This document shows positions 9,584 through 19,670 of a DNA stretch of 64,000 nt, piece by piece; positions within the stretch are counted from its first letter, which is position 1; each line of letters begins with the position of its first letter. Both the position numbers and the translations under genes were made by a program. The notes under the pieces were generated by a model. That model did no database searches. It had not been told where the DNA came from and saw only the letters and a list, made by a program, of their open reading frames with translations. This stretch comes from Vibrio fluvialis (GTDB lineage Bacteria; Pseudomonadota; Gammaproteobacteria; Enterobacterales; Vibrionaceae): contig NZ_UHIP01000001.1 in assembly GCF_900460245.1 (NCBI RefSeq), forward strand, positions 3,038,001 through 3,102,000. Reading direction: 5' to 3'.

Positions 9584-9599
9584 AGTGACCAAAATCACA
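9584..9599. promoter_or_regulatory. CRP-type site in the ara control region
   Basis: AGTGA-CCAAAA-TCACA matches the CRP half-sites TGTGA-N6-TCACA at nine of ten positions. It lies 67 bases upstream of araF, next to the first pair of AraC half-sites, fitting catabolite control of arabinose uptake. Confidence 0.7.
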
Positions 9600-9610
9600 C
9601 CAAAAAATTG

Positions 9611-9648
9611 TAGCAAAATAGTCCATTCATTTAGCGCGAGTAGCCATG
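9611..9648 (+). promoter_or_regulatory. Pair of AraC half-sites (araF side)
   Basis: Two direct repeats, TAGCAAAATAGTCCATT (9611-9627) and TAGCGCGAGTAGCCATG (9632-9648), fit the AraC pattern TAGC-N7-TCCATA. They are spaced exactly 21 bp start to start, as in E. coli araI1-araI2. They probably serve the araFGH promoter, though both read in plus orientation. Confidence 0.7.
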
Positions 9649-9782
9649 ATGCAGATCTCAATTGCTGTTTTGTGGTGCGATGTTTCATATAAATGGTGCA
9701 AGTGTAAACGGTTAACTGGCTATTTTAATCAGATTTTATTCACGGTGAGCTTTTTTTAAACAACTGCACGATTTTATCTATG
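9649..9782. other. Middle of the araF-araB intergenic region
   Basis: This AT-rich stretch lies between the two pairs of AraC half-sites. I see only weak CRP-like half-sites here and no gene. It could form the DNA loop between the AraC sites. Confidence 0.4.
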
Positions 9783-9820
9783 TGGCGTTTTTATCCATGA
9801 ATCTAGCGGTGCGGTTCATG
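9783..9820 (+). promoter_or_regulatory. araI1-araI2-type AraC activation site
   Basis: The direct repeats TGGCGTTTTTATCCATG (9783-9799) and TAGCGGTGCGGTTCATG (9804-9820) are offset by 21 bp. They strongly resemble E. coli araI, including the TTTTTATCCAT core. The second half-site overlaps the -35 region of the araBDA promoter by a few bases, the geometry needed for AraC activation. Confidence 0.88.
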
Positions 9821-9846
9821 GTTGAAAATGGGGTTGAGCGTTATAA
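9818..9846 (+). promoter_or_regulatory. araBDA promoter
   Basis: The proposed -35 ATGGTT (9818-9823) is separated by 17 bases from -10 TTATAA (9841-9846). The weak -35 is overlapped by the AraC half-site, as in an activator-dependent promoter. Transcription would start near 9853, which makes the ATG at 9850 untranslatable and supports ATG 9880 for araB. Confidence 0.7.
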
Positions 9847-9879
9847 CAAATGAAAAATATCACCCTACATGGAGTTGTT

Positions 9880-11583
9880 ATGGAGCATTTCGCTACTCAA
9901 CCAGCGCACGTCATCGGCCTCGATTTTGGTTCCGATTCGGTGCGCGCCTTACTGGTGAATGCAGTCAGCGGAGAAGAAGTCGCCTCCGGCGTGACTTACT
10001 ACCCGCGTTGGATGCAAGGGCTGTATAACCAGCCGGAGCAGTCGCAATTTCGCCACCACCCGAAAGACTACATTGAAGCGATGACGCAGGCGGTGCGTGA
10101 GGCATTGGCCGCCGTGCCGGCTGAGGTCGCGCAGTCGGTGGTGGGCATTGGCGTCGACACCACCGGCTCGACGCCGGCACCGATCGATGCTGAAGGCAAT
10201 GTGTTGGCGCTGCGGCCGGAGTTTGAACATAACCCGCATGCGATGTTCATTTTGTGGAAAGACCACACGTCGGTCGCCAAAGCGGAACGCATTAACCAAC
10301 TGGCGCACAGCGGCGACTTTACCGACTACACCAAATTCATCGGCGGCATTTATTCGTCGGAATGGTTTTGGGCCAAAGCCGCGTGGGTGAGCGAGCAAGA
10401 TGCCGACGTGGCAAAACACGCCTACAGTTGGGTGGAGTTGTGTGACTGGATTCCGGCCCTGCTCAGTGGTAATCAGCACCCACACCACCTGCGCCGCGGC
10501 ATCTGCGCGGCCGGGCATAAAGCGATGTGGCATGAAAGCTGGGGCGGTTTGCCGGATCAAGCGTTTTTGTCGGCGATTTCCCCGACCTTGGATGGCATGC
10601 GCGAGCACATGTTCAGTGAGGTCTACACCGCCGAGCAGCAAGCCGGCACTTTGTCATCTGAGTGGGCGCAAACGCTGGGCTTGCCGGAGGGTATCGCGGT
10701 CGCGGTCGGTGAGTTTGACTGCCACATGGGCGCTGTCGGTGCGGGCGCGGGCGCGCACGATTTGGTCAAAGTGATTGGCACCTCCACCTGCGACATTTTG
10801 ATGGTGGACGCCGACAACGTGGGCGAGCGCACCATTCACGGCATTTGCGGTCAGGTCAAAGGCAGCGCACTGCCGAATCTGATGGCGCTTGAAGCCGGCC
10901 AATCGGCGTTTGGTGATATTTATGCCTGGTACAAACGCGTGTTGTTGTGGCCGCTGCAAGCGTTGGCGGAGCAGCAGCCTCAAGCGCAAGCCACGTTAGA
11001 CGCCTTAGATAACGCTCTGATTCCACTGCTGTCTCAAGCGGCGGCGGATTATGAATTTAACGCTCATTCGCCGCTGGCAATGGACTGGCACAATGGCCGC
11101 CGCACCCCTTACGCCAACCAGCGTCTGAAAGGTTCGCTGTCGGATCTCAATTTAGGCTCAAGCGCGCCTGCGCTGTTTGCCGCGTTGGTGGAATCGACCG
11201 CGCATGGCGCCAAAGCGATTGTCGACTGTTTTGTCGATCAAGGCATGGCGGTGGAGCGCGTGATCGCGATTGGCGGCATTTCGCAAAAATCCCCGTACGT
11301 GATGCAGATGTGTGCCGATGTGATTGGCCGCGATATCGCGGTGGTGCGCTCAGAGCAGTGCTGCGCATTGGGCGCGGCGATTTTCGCCGCTGTGGCAGCA
11401 GGTGTGTATGACAACGCCCGGCAAGCGCAGGCGGCGATGGCAAGCCCCATCAGTGCGGTGTATACGCCCAATGCCGACACGCAGGCGCTGCGCCGTGAGC
11501 GTTACGCTGGCTATCGTGAGCTGGGTCAGCACTTAGAACAGTTGGCCGAATTTCATCAAGCCAAGGAGTGCGCTCATGAGTGA
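9880..11583 (+). CDS. araB: Ribulokinase
   Basis: AraB phosphorylates L-ribulose to L-ribulose 5-phosphate. The 567-residue FGGY-family kinase has [15 protein letters not shown] at the N-terminus (phosphate-binding loop), [35 protein letters not shown] blocks as in E. coli AraB, and the C-terminal ATP-site [12 protein letters not shown]. The ATG at 9880 has GGAG five bases upstream; the ATG at 9850 lies at or before the predicted transcript start. Its end overlaps araD by 8 bases, suggesting translational coupling. Confidence 0.97.
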   Translation: MEHFATQPAHVIGLDFGSDSVRALLVNAVSGEEVASGVTYYPRWMQGLYNQPEQSQFRHHPKDYIEAMTQAVREALAAVPAEVAQSVVGIGVDTTGSTPAPIDAEGNVLALRPEFEHNPHAMFILWKDHTSVAKAERINQLAHSGDFTDYTKFIGGIYSSEWFWAKAAWVSEQDADVAKHAYSWVELCDWIPALLSGNQHPHHLRRGICAAGHKAMWHESWGGLPDQAFLSAISPTLDGMREHMFSEVYTAEQQAGTLSSEWAQTLGLPEGIAVAVGEFDCHMGAVGAGAGAHDLVKVIGTSTCDILMVDADNVGERTIHGICGQVKGSALPNLMALEAGQSAFGDIYAWYKRVLLWPLQALAEQQPQAQATLDALDNALIPLLSQAAADYEFNAHSPLAMDWHNGRRTPYANQRLKGSLSDLNLGSSAPALFAALVESTAHGAKAIVDCFVDQGMAVERVIAIGGISQKSPYVMQMCADVIGRDIAVVRSEQCCALGAAIFAAVAAGVYDNARQAQAAMASPISAVYTPNADTQALRRERYAGYRELGQHLEQLAEFHQAKECAHE

Positions 11584-12325
11584 ACACATCTTGATGCAAC
11601 CCGTGTCGACCCAGAGTGAACGGCTGCGCAAACTGCGCCATGACGTGTGGCAGGCCAACCTCGATCTGCAACGTCACAATCTGGTGACCTTTACCTGGGG
11701 CAACGTCTCGGCCATCGACCGCGAATCGGGGTTGGTGGTGATCAAACCGAGCGGCGTGGCTTATGAAGATCTCTCTGCCGACAACATGGTGGTGGTGGAT
11801 TTGGCGGGGCACGTGGTGGAGGGGGACCTCAATCCGTCGTCCGATACCGCGACCCATCTGGTGCTGTATCGCACCTACCCACACATCGGCGGCGTGGTGC
11901 ACACCCATTCGCCGCACGCCACCTCGTGGGCGCAAGCGGGGAAAGCCATTCCGGCTCTTGGCACCACCCACGCCGATTACTTCTACGGCAGCATTCCGTG
12001 CACCCGCCCGCTGACCAATGGCGAAATCGCCCACGATTACGAACTCAATACCGGAGTGGTGATTGTCGAAACCATCGCAGAGCAAGACCCGATGGCGATC
12101 CCCGGCATCATCGTCAATGAACACGGCCCGTTCAGTTGGGGGAAAGATGCCCATCAAGCGGTGCATAACGCGGTGGTGATGGAAGTGGTGGCGTCGATGG
12201 CGCTGCAAACGCTGCAAATCAACCCGGCGGTGCAATTCATCAATCAGGCTCTGCTCGATAAGCATTACCTGCGCAAACACGGCGCGAATGCTTATTACGG
12301 TCAGACTGCGACGAACAAAAAATAA
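11576..12325 (+). CDS. araD: L-ribulose-5-phosphate 4-epimerase
   Basis: AraD converts L-ribulose 5-phosphate to D-xylulose 5-phosphate, feeding arabinose into the pentose phosphate pathway. The class II aldolase-like fold is seen in [23 protein letters not shown], the zinc ligands in [10 protein letters not shown], the HADYFYG block and the later histidine in [19 protein letters not shown]. Length is 249 residues, slightly longer than the 231 of E. coli. It overlaps araB by 8 bases. Gene order is araB-araD-araA, unlike E. coli araBAD. Confidence 0.96.
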   Translation: MSEHILMQPVSTQSERLRKLRHDVWQANLDLQRHNLVTFTWGNVSAIDRESGLVVIKPSGVAYEDLSADNMVVVDLAGHVVEGDLNPSSDTATHLVLYRTYPHIGGVVHTHSPHATSWAQAGKAIPALGTTHADYFYGSIPCTRPLTNGEIAHDYELNTGVVIVETIAEQDPMAIPGIIVNEHGPFSWGKDAHQAVHNAVVMEVVASMALQTLQINPAVQFINQALLDKHYLRKHGANAYYGQTATNKK

Positions 12326-12338
12326 TCAAGGGAAAGTT

Positions 12339-13841
12339 ATGAAAGTATTCGACAACAAACAGGTGTGGTTCGTAACCGGCTCGCAAACCCTCTACGGCCC
12401 AAAAGTGCTGGAACAAGTGGCGCAGGACAGCGCACAAATTGTGGCCAGCTTTAACCAGACCGACGCGATTTCCGTGCCGATGGTCGACAAAGGCACGGTG
12501 AAATCACCGGACGAAATTCTGCAAGTATGTCGCGCGGCCAACAACGATCCGGCGTGTATTGGTCTGGTGCTGTGGATGCACACCTTCTCCCCGGCGAAAA
12601 TGTGGATCGCGGGTTTGTCGCAGCTCAACAAACCGTTCCTGCATCTGCATACCCAGTTTAATGCGGCGCTGCCGTGGGATGAGATCAACATGAACTACAT
12701 GAACACTCACCAGAGTGCGCATGGCTGCCGCGAATTCGGCTTTATCGGTACTCGCCTCGACCTTGACCGCAAAGTGGTGGTCGGGCATTGGCAGAACCCG
12801 CAGGTGCATCAGGAGATCGATGACTGGTGCCGCGCAGCGATCGGGATTGATGCCGGGCAGAACCTGAAAGTGGCGCGCTTTGGCGACAACATGCGCCAAG
12901 TGGCAGTGACCGAAGGCAACAAAGTCTCGGCGCAAATTCAATTTGGTTATGAAGTGAATGCGTATGGTTTGGGCGAACTGAGTGATGTGGTGCAGTCGGT
13001 GTCGGATGCGGATATCGCGCGTTTGCTCGATGAATACGCGTCCACCTACGACATGAGCCCGCAACTGCTGAATGATCCGGCGCTGCTCAAACTGATGCAG
13101 CACGAAGCGCGTCTGGAAATGGGCATGGAACGTTTTCTGACTGAGGTCGGCGCGCAGGCGTTTACCAACACGTTTGAAAACCTGACTGGCCTCGGCTCTC
13201 TGCCCGGTTTGGCCACCCAGCGTTTGATGGCCAAAGGCTTTGGTTACGGCGGTGAAGGCGACTGGAAAACCTCGGCTATGGTGCACATCATCAAACAGAT
13301 GGGCAAAGGGCGTCAGGGCGGTACCTCGTTTATGGAAGACTACACCTACAACTTCGGCGCCACCGATCAGGTGCTGGGTGCGCACATGCTGGAGGTGTGT
13401 CCATCGATTGCTGCGGCGAAACCAAAACTCGAAGTGCATCTGCATACCATCGGCCTGCGCTGCGACGTGCCGCGTTTGCTGTTTAGTGGCCGTGAAGGGC
13501 AGGCCGTCAACGTGTCGGTGATCGATTTGGGTAATCGCTTCCGCATGGTAGTGAACCGTGTTAACACCGTCGCGCCGCCGCAAGGTATGCCGCATTTGCC
13601 GGTGGCTCATGCGTTGTGGGAACCGATGCCGAATCTGCAAGTCGCGGCGGCGAGCTGGATTCACGCGGGCGCGGCGCACCACAGTGCTTACAGCCAACAG
13701 GTGAGTGTCGACTCGCTGGCTGACTATGCTGACATTCTCGGCATGGAAATGGTGGTGATTGATGAACACACCGAAACCCGCAAGTTCAAACAAGAGTTGA
13801 AAACTAACAGCTTGTACTACCGCTTGGCGTCTGGCGTGTAA
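12339..13841 (+). CDS. araA: L-arabinose isomerase
   Basis: AraA interconverts L-arabinose and L-ribulose, the first catabolic step. The 500-residue protein begins [20 protein letters not shown], as in E. coli. Conserved active-site regions are [24 protein letters not shown] (glutamate) and the C-terminal [13 protein letters not shown] histidines that bind manganese. I set the start at ATG 12339, after an AAGGGAAAG site, rather than the 17-codon upstream extension. It follows araD by 13 bases. A GC-rich hairpin follows its stop. Confidence 0.97.
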   Translation: MKVFDNKQVWFVTGSQTLYGPKVLEQVAQDSAQIVASFNQTDAISVPMVDKGTVKSPDEILQVCRAANNDPACIGLVLWMHTFSPAKMWIAGLSQLNKPFLHLHTQFNAALPWDEINMNYMNTHQSAHGCREFGFIGTRLDLDRKVVVGHWQNPQVHQEIDDWCRAAIGIDAGQNLKVARFGDNMRQVAVTEGNKVSAQIQFGYEVNAYGLGELSDVVQSVSDADIARLLDEYASTYDMSPQLLNDPALLKLMQHEARLEMGMERFLTEVGAQAFTNTFENLTGLGSLPGLATQRLMAKGFGYGGEGDWKTSAMVHIIKQMGKGRQGGTSFMEDYTYNFGATDQVLGAHMLEVCPSIAAAKPKLEVHLHTIGLRCDVPRLLFSGREGQAVNVSVIDLGNRFRMVVNRVNTVAPPQGMPHLPVAHALWEPMPNLQVAAASWIHAGAAHHSAYSQQVSVDSLADYADILGMEMVVIDEHTETRKFKQELKTNSLYYRLASGV

Positions 13842-13848
13842 TAAATCG

Positions 13849-13870
13849 GCCCCCTCAGCGATGAGGGGGC
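13849..13870 (+). promoter_or_regulatory. GC-rich hairpin after araA
   Basis: GCCCCCTC and GAGGGGGC pair around a short loop just after the araA stop. It lacks a T run, so it is more likely an attenuating or mRNA-stabilising structure than a full terminator, letting some transcription into the next gene and araC. Confidence 0.55.
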
Positions 13871-13885
13871 GTTGTAGAGGTACTT

Positions 13886-14401
13886 ATGACGGTTGACGAA
13901 TCGAATTTAGTGTCGGGGTTCGACATTCACTATCAGCGCTGGACGCTGCGGGTTGCGCGGGTGTGTCCGACCCGCTTTCAGTTGCTGCATGGCAATCAAC
14001 TGATGTACGAAGGCACACTGGAGCTGACCAACAACAGTGAAGTGCTGGATGTGTCGCACGCACAGTGGAAGTTCCGTCACCGACCGGACCGGATAGAGCA
14101 GTGGTGCCAGTGGCATCACGCCGCTCAGCTATCGCTCAATATGAATTACTACTTTCATCAGGATGCCGTGGTGATTGAATATCTGGCGCGCAACAGCATT
14201 CCGACCCGGCTCGACATTCGTCATGTTATCCAGCCGCTCAATGCGGCGCGGGTCATGCTCCCATCTACTGATACGGCACAACCGGACTGGCAACGCACAC
14301 GCCACGGGCTGCCAAGCGATTTTATTCGTCAGTCAGCCAAAACCGACTGGTTTCGCGAGGCGTTTTCCGCCACCCAATGGATCGTATTAGGAAAAGTGTG
14401 A
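13886..14401 (+). CDS. Hypothetical protein in the arabinose operon
   Basis: I do not recognise this 171-residue protein. It has no signal peptide and no membrane segment. The pattern of short alternating hydrophobic strands (for example WTLRVARV, YYFHQDAVVIEYL, TRLDIRHVIQPL) suggests a beta-sandwich, perhaps related to carbohydrate-active or mutarotase-like domains, but that is a guess. It sits 44 bases after araA and overlaps the long araC frame, so it is probably co-transcribed with both. Its link with arabinose use is inferred from position only. Base use matches neighbours. Confidence 0.75.
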   Translation: MTVDESNLVSGFDIHYQRWTLRVARVCPTRFQLLHGNQLMYEGTLELTNNSEVLDVSHAQWKFRHRPDRIEQWCQWHHAAQLSLNMNYYFHQDAVVIEYLARNSIPTRLDIRHVIQPLNAARVMLPSTDTAQPDWQRTRHGLPSDFIRQSAKTDWFREAFSATQWIVLGKV

Positions 14402-14466
14402 ACTCAGAAATCGCAATGCGGCAAGGTGCAACATACACTAAGCAAAAACTCAGCAACTGTTGGTCT

Positions 14467-15306
14467 ATGCAAACAACCGATCCGCTCAAACCGGGATACA
14501 ACTTCGACGCCCATCTGGTGGCCGGCCTGACACCGATTATCGAAGGCGATGAACTGGATTACACCATCGACCGCCCGAACGGCATGAAAGGCTACATCAT
14601 CAACTTCACCAGTAAAGGCGAGGGCACCATCTTTTCCGGTGAGCAGATGTTTCATGTGAAACCTGGCGACTTGTTGCTGTTTCCGCCCAGTGCGACCCAT
14701 TTTTATCACCGTAAAAGCGACAGCGCATCGTGGTTTCACCGCTGGGTCTATTTCCGTCCGCGCGCGTTCTGGAATGACTGGCTGAACTGGCAGCAAGAGC
14801 GCAACGGTGTTTACCTGACCCGTGGGCTGGACGTGCAGACCATGCAGCACATCGAAAACCTGTTTGTTGATATCGAGTACACCGCCAAATCGGACATGCC
14901 GTATCGCGATGATCTGGCGATTAACCTGCTGGAACAACTGCTGATCCGCTGTAAAACCGTACAGCCGGATGTGGTGAGCAAGCCGCTCGATCCGCGCATC
15001 ATTCAGGCCATCAACTACATGACGCAGAACCTCAATCAGGACTTCACCTTGGAAGAGATTGCCGCACACACCTGTTTGTCACCGTCGCGCCTTGGCCATC
15101 TGTTCCGCGATGAGATGAAGATGACCATTACCCAGTGGCGGGATGATCAGCGTATCAGCCGCGCCAAACAATTGTTAGTGACTACTCACTACTCGGTTAA
15201 CCACATTGGGCGGATTATCGGCTATTCCGATCCGCTCTATTTCTCGCGCGTATTCAAGCGCAAAGCCGGGGTCAGTCCGAAGCTCTATCGCGAGCAAATT
15301 ACCTGA
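14467..15306 (+). CDS. araC: Arabinose operon regulator, AraC
   Basis: AraC binds L-arabinose and activates the ara promoters. The 279-residue protein matches E. coli AraC: N-terminal arm, then FDAHLVAGLTPI, DRPNGMKGYIIN and PGDLLLFPP of the cupin sugar-binding domain, WVYFRPRAFW and LLEQLLIRC. The C-terminal tandem helix-turn-helix includes CLSPSRLGHLFRDEM and GYSDPLYFSRVFKRKAGVSP. I chose ATG 14467 because the protein then aligns with E. coli AraC, although its ribosome site is poor. Starts at 14416 or 14377 are possible. Here araC is downstream of araBDA, not divergent. Confidence 0.94.
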   Translation: MQTTDPLKPGYNFDAHLVAGLTPIIEGDELDYTIDRPNGMKGYIINFTSKGEGTIFSGEQMFHVKPGDLLLFPPSATHFYHRKSDSASWFHRWVYFRPRAFWNDWLNWQQERNGVYLTRGLDVQTMQHIENLFVDIEYTAKSDMPYRDDLAINLLEQLLIRCKTVQPDVVSKPLDPRIIQAINYMTQNLNQDFTLEEIAAHTCLSPSRLGHLFRDEMKMTITQWRDDQRISRAKQLLVTTHYSVNHIGRIIGYSDPLYFSRVFKRKAGVSPKLYREQIT

Positions 15307-15386
15307 TAAAACTCTCAACACTTATCATTCCAAAGCGGGATTTCTGTCCTATAGTAAATCTGTTGGTTGCTAGAAGGAGTGAACGA

Positions 15387-16217
15387 ATGAATCAAGAAGC
15401 CCTGATCTCCCGCCTGAATGAATTGCCCCGCATCGAAAGTATCCAGCAAGAACTTCTGAATATGGTCAATCGCGACAACGTGGACTTCAGCGAATTGTCG
15501 CGCAAGATGTCGATGGATCAGGTCCTCAGTGCCCGTGTGTTACGAATGGCCAATTCAGCGCAATTTGGTGGCTCGAACGGCAAAGGCGTCTCGACCATCA
15601 GTGATGCTATCATTCGCGTCGGCAGCAGTGCGGTGCGCACGCTGATTTCGTCTTCAGTGGTATCCGGGGTGTTTCCCCAGCTGCGCACGCTCAATATCAA
15701 AGATTACTGGTCCAACACGTTTGAAATCGCCATGATCGCCAGTAAGCTCGCCAAACCGCTCAAGCTCGACCCCAACGAAGTGTTCACCACTGGCGTGCTG
15801 CATAACATCGGCGAGTTGATGATTCATGCGCTCGAACCGGACCTCGCCGAGCAGATCGAGCAGCGGGTCAGACAAGGCGAAAAACTGGCCGAGGTGCAGC
15901 AGGATTTGCTCGGCGTTGATGCCCAGCAGCTCGGCGCGCAGCTCGCCAAAGAGTGGAATTTCCCGGCCGACATGGCCGATGCGATAGAACACGTGAATCA
16001 TCCCGGTCAGGCGGGGGAAGCCAAACGTTTAGCGTGTGTGTTGTACCTGGCGCGCGATATTCACAAACGCTGGGATTCGCTATTTGATGCGCAGGAGAAG
16101 CAGGCGTTTCTCAGCCGTCACCCTGCCGCGAAGGCATTGGCGTTGGCTCCGGAAAGTTACGGCTTGATTGATCAGGTGCGCGGTCAGGGAGCCGAATTGG
16201 CGCATCAGCTGTTCTGA
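15387..16217 (+). CDS. HDOD-domain signalling protein
   Basis: This 276-residue protein consists of an HDOD domain, a metal-independent relative of HD phosphohydrolases found in bacterial signalling proteins. The pattern LPRIESIQQELLNMVN, LSRKMSMDQVLSARVLRMANSAQFG and the later VLHNIGELMIHAL is clear. No catalytic HD pair is expected. AAGGAG sits just before ATG 15387, so this start is preferred over the 8-codon extension. It is not obviously part of the ara operon, starting 81 bases after araC, and converges on an EamA gene. Confidence 0.87.
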   Translation: MNQEALISRLNELPRIESIQQELLNMVNRDNVDFSELSRKMSMDQVLSARVLRMANSAQFGGSNGKGVSTISDAIIRVGSSAVRTLISSSVVSGVFPQLRTLNIKDYWSNTFEIAMIASKLAKPLKLDPNEVFTTGVLHNIGELMIHALEPDLAEQIEQRVRQGEKLAEVQQDLLGVDAQQLGAQLAKEWNFPADMADAIEHVNHPGQAGEAKRLACVLYLARDIHKRWDSLFDAQEKQAFLSRHPAAKALALAPESYGLIDQVRGQGAELAHQLF

Positions 16218-16243
16218 CGCGCCTTGGCAGGCAGGATAGTCGC

Positions 16244-17149
16244 TCACGCCTTTTCGGCGGCGAGCTTTTTGTGTTTGCGTTTGACCTGTTGCACCACCAG
16301 ACCTGCGATGATCAGCACCAGACCGAACAAGGTGGTGGGGTGAATTTCTTCACCGATGATGGTGGAGAGCAGGATCAGCGAAATAAACGGTGAGGCGAAA
16401 ATCAGGTTACTGATGCGAGCGGTGTTGTTGGTGTTTTTCAGCGCGCTGAGCCACAACACAAAGGTAATGCCCATCTCAAATAAACCCACGTAAGTCACCG
16501 CCGCCCAGCCTTGCGGGCTGATGTGCTGCCAAGGCGCACCTTCGTAAACGCTGAGCGCAATCGCAAACGGAATCGCAATCACAAACCCCAACAGCACGCC
16601 CACCACCGGATCGGCCTGATTTTTAGTATTGAGAATCCAGTAACCGGCCCACAGCAGCGTAGACAGCAGCGCCAGCCCGACACCCAGCGGGCTATCGAAC
16701 TGCATGCCGAGCACATCGCCTTTGGTGGCGATGACTACCACGCCGAAATAACTCAGCGCGCAGGCAATCCAGTCCTGTTTACGGATTTTCTGACCGAGAA
16801 ACACCGCCGCCATGAGCGTCAGGGTAATCGCCCAGCTGTAGTTGATCGCCTGCGCTTGTGAGGCGGGCAGCAACGCATAGGCTTTGAACAGGATCAGGTA
16901 ATAGGCGAGCGGGTTAATCAGGCCCAGCAGCAGGTAATACCAAGGATTGGCAAGGAAGGTACTGATCACCAGAGACAGCTTGCCCTGCAGCGCACAAATC
17001 ACCAACAGGGCTAAGGCAGAGACGATACTGGCGATGGTCAGCATCTGAATGGGTGAGAACTCTGCCAGCGTGAGCTTGAACGCGGTGGCGACCGTTGACC
17101 AAAGCAATACAGCAGACAAGCCCAGTCCGAGGGCGCGGCCTTCATTCAT
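16244..17149 (-). CDS. EamA/DMT-family transporter
   Basis: This 301-residue protein has ten hydrophobic segments forming two EamA repeats (RhaT/EamA superfamily), with a basic lysine-rich C-terminus. Motifs such as INYSWAITLTLMAAVFLGQKI in the first repeat and FASPFISLILLSTIIGEEIHPTTLFG in the second are typical of the family. Substrate unknown. It differs clearly from the other EamA protein at 2115, so the two are paralogs rather than copies. It lies between the HDOD gene and rmuC, and its direction diverges from rmuC. Confidence 0.88.
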   Translation of the reverse strand: MNEGRALGLGLSAVLLWSTVATAFKLTLAEFSPIQMLTIASIVSALALLVICALQGKLSLVISTFLANPWYYLLLGLINPLAYYLILFKAYALLPASQAQAINYSWAITLTLMAAVFLGQKIRKQDWIACALSYFGVVVIATKGDVLGMQFDSPLGVGLALLSTLLWAGYWILNTKNQADPVVGVLLGFVIAIPFAIALSVYEGAPWQHISPQGWAAVTYVGLFEMGITFVLWLSALKNTNNTARISNLIFASPFISLILLSTIIGEEIHPTTLFGLVLIIAGLVVQQVKRKHKKLAAEKA

Positions 17150-17295
17150 TCCAAATTCCCCATATCCATGTTAGGTAAACCTGCTTTCAGGTGAATCGCT
17201 AGTCTATCGGCTGAATAATTGCCCGGCAAACTGGACATTTATCCAGTGTCGAAATACTCTTTTTATCAACAACCAACATCAAGTAACTCATTATT

Positions 17296-18828
17296 ATGCA
17301 ATGGATTCTCGATAACCCCGCTCTGTGGATCACCACCTTGTCTGCTGCCGTTGTGTCGGCCGCCGCCGCTGGTTGGTGGGTGAAACAGAAATATCAACTG
17401 CAGGCGCAACTGCTCGAACAGCAGCTGGCAAGCAATGCACGCTGGCATGAACAGCAGATTGAGCAGCTCAAACAGACGCTGAGCGCTGCGCAGCAGGAGC
17501 TGGATGAACTCGATCAGGAGCGCGACAAGGCGGAGTTTGAGCTCAAGCAATCGCACGGTAAAGTGATGGCGGTGATGGAGAAACTGCGCTATTTCGAAGC
17601 GATCAAACAAGAGCGCCAGCAATACGCCGACGAGCTCAACCGCATGCGTGAACAGAAAGCGCAGCTCGAGGTGCAACTGCGCGAGCAGGAAGCGCGTCAT
17701 CAGCAGCAACTCGAGGCCAGCCAGGATAAGTTGCAACTGCTCGAACGCGCTGAAGAGCGCCTCAAGCAACAGTTTGAGCACCTCGCCAATCAGGTGTTTG
17801 AAGCCAAAACCGCCAAGGTCGATCAGCAGAATCGCCAAAGCCTCGATGGTTTGCTGTCGCCGCTGCGTGAGCAGTTGGATGGTTTTAAGAAGCAGGTCAA
17901 CGACAGCTTCAATCAGGAAGCCAAAGAGCGCCACACTCTGGTGCATGAGCTGCGTAATTTGCAGCGCCTCAATGAGCAGATGGCCAAAGAAGCGCTCAAC
18001 CTGACTCAAGCGCTGAAAGGTGACAACAAGCAGCAGGGCAACTGGGGCGAAGTAGTCTTGGCACGCGTGCTGGCGGAATCAGGTCTGCGTGAAGGGCACG
18101 AATACCAAACTCAAGTCAGCCTGCAAAATGAAGCGGGCAAGCGTTATCAGCCGGATGTGATCGTCCATCTGCCGCACAACAAGCAGGTGGTGATCGACTC
18201 CAAAATGGCGCTGGTGGCGTACGAGCGTTATTACCACGCCGACACCGATGCCGAGCGCGATGTCGCTCTGCGCGATCATTTACTGGCGCTGCGCAACCAC
18301 ATCAAAGGCTTGGGGCAGAAAGATTACCACCAGCTTAAAGGCATTCAGTCGCTCGATTACGTGCTGATGTTTATTCCGGTCGAGCCCGCGTTTCAGGTCG
18401 CGATTCAGGCCGACCCGAGCCTAGTGAAAGATGCGATGGAGCAGAACATCATTCTGGTCAGCCCGACCACGCTGCTGGTGGCACTGCGCACGATTGACAA
18501 CCTGTGGCGTAACGAGCGCCAGAACCAGAATGCACAGCTGATCGCTGAACGGGCGAGTCGTTTGTACGATAAGTTGCGCCTGTTCGTAGAAGATATGGAA
18601 GGTTTGGGCGGCGCGCTCGACAGAGCCAACCAGACTTACCAAGGCGCGATGAATAAGCTCGCCACCGGACGCGGCAACGCCATTCGTCAGGCTGAAAGCT
18701 TCAAACAATTGGGGGTGGAAATTAAGCGTTCTATCAGCAATGAGTGGGTAGAAAAGGCGCAGCGTGAGCCAGATTCGGAAATTGGCCCTTTAGTAGAAAG
18801 ACATCACGCTGAGGATAAAGTAAACTAA
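17296..18828 (+). CDS. rmuC: DNA recombination protein RmuC
   Basis: RmuC limits recombination between inverted repeats in E. coli. This 510-residue protein has an N-terminal membrane anchor (about residues 10-28), a long glutamine/glutamate-rich coiled coil to about residue 190, and the nuclease-like RmuC domain with [48 protein letters not shown] and [14 protein letters not shown]. The VIDSK segment resembles a PD-(D/E)XK nuclease core. It lies upstream of ubiE by 49 bases, an arrangement shared by other gamma-proteobacteria. Confidence 0.95.
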   Translation: MQWILDNPALWITTLSAAVVSAAAAGWWVKQKYQLQAQLLEQQLASNARWHEQQIEQLKQTLSAAQQELDELDQERDKAEFELKQSHGKVMAVMEKLRYFEAIKQERQQYADELNRMREQKAQLEVQLREQEARHQQQLEASQDKLQLLERAEERLKQQFEHLANQVFEAKTAKVDQQNRQSLDGLLSPLREQLDGFKKQVNDSFNQEAKERHTLVHELRNLQRLNEQMAKEALNLTQALKGDNKQQGNWGEVVLARVLAESGLREGHEYQTQVSLQNEAGKRYQPDVIVHLPHNKQVVIDSKMALVAYERYYHADTDAERDVALRDHLLALRNHIKGLGQKDYHQLKGIQSLDYVLMFIPVEPAFQVAIQADPSLVKDAMEQNIILVSPTTLLVALRTIDNLWRNERQNQNAQLIAERASRLYDKLRLFVEDMEGLGGALDRANQTYQGAMNKLATGRGNAIRQAESFKQLGVEIKRSISNEWVEKAQREPDSEIGPLVERHHAEDKVN

Positions 18829-18877
18829 TCGCCCGCAGTCGCAGTTTGGTCGTGAAAACTGCCCAAGAGGAAACACA

Positions 18878-19660
18878 ATGACGGATACCAGCGTGCAAAC
18901 GAATACAGCAGTAGAGAATCAAGACACCACTCATTTCGGCTTTGAGACCGTACGTAAAGAAGAAAAAGTAACCAAGGTAGCGGAAGTATTCCACTCGGTT
19001 GCGGCGAAATACGACATCATGAACGATTTGATGTCGGGCGGGATTCACCGTCTGTGGAAGCGTTTCACGATTGATTGTGCCGGCGCGCGTCCGGGGCAAC
19101 GTATTCTGGATCTGGGCGGTGGTACGGGTGACCTGACCGCAAAATTCTCTCGCATCGTGGGTGACAAAGGCCACGTTGTACTGGCGGACATCAATAACTC
19201 CATGCTCAATGTGGGCCGTGACAAGCTGCGCGACCGTGGCATCGTCGGTAACGTTCATTACGTGCAAGCGAATGCGGAAGAGTTGCCGTTCCCAGACAAC
19301 TACTTCGACTGTATCACCATCAGTTTCTGTCTGCGTAACGTGACGGATAAAGACAAAGCGCTGCGTTCGATGTTCCGCGTGCTGAAGCCGGGCGGTCGTC
19401 TGCTGGTACTGGAATTTTCGAAACCGGTGCTGGATCCGCTATCAAAAGTGTACGACGCGTATTCATTCCACATTCTGCCGAAAATGGGTCAACTGATCGC
19501 CAACGACGCCGACAGTTACCGTTACCTGGCGGAATCGATTCGTATGCACCCGGATCAGGAAACGCTGAAAGGCATGATGATGGAAGCCGGCTTTGAACAG
19601 GCCAGCTACTACAACCTGACCGGCGGTATCGTGGCTCTGCACCGCGGCTACAAGTTCTGA
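18878..19660 (+). CDS. ubiE: Ubiquinone/menaquinone C-methyltransferase
   Basis: UbiE adds the C-methyl group in ubiquinone and menaquinone synthesis. The 260-residue SAM-dependent enzyme has the family start [23 protein letters not shown], the SAM-binding LDLGGGTGD (residues 77-85), [20 protein letters not shown] and the C-terminal [29 protein letters not shown] gives a good ribosome site. It heads ubiE-ubiJ-ubiB, followed by tatABC, the standard enterobacterial and Vibrio order. Confidence 0.97.
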   Translation: MTDTSVQTNTAVENQDTTHFGFETVRKEEKVTKVAEVFHSVAAKYDIMNDLMSGGIHRLWKRFTIDCAGARPGQRILDLGGGTGDLTAKFSRIVGDKGHVVLADINNSMLNVGRDKLRDRGIVGNVHYVQANAEELPFPDNYFDCITISFCLRNVTDKDKALRSMFRVLKPGGRLLVLEFSKPVLDPLSKVYDAYSFHILPKMGQLIANDADSYRYLAESIRMHPDQETLKGMMMEAGFEQASYYNLTGGIVALHRGYKF

Positions 19661-19670
19661 GGACTTGCGT

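Noticed and set aside
9423..9692. 89-codon plus-strand frame across the start of araF
   Set aside because: Antisense to the araF signal peptide and covers the AraC/CRP sites; no coding evidence.
12504..13793. 429-codon minus-strand frame
   Set aside because: Antisense shadow of araA, which is clearly the real gene by its family motifs.
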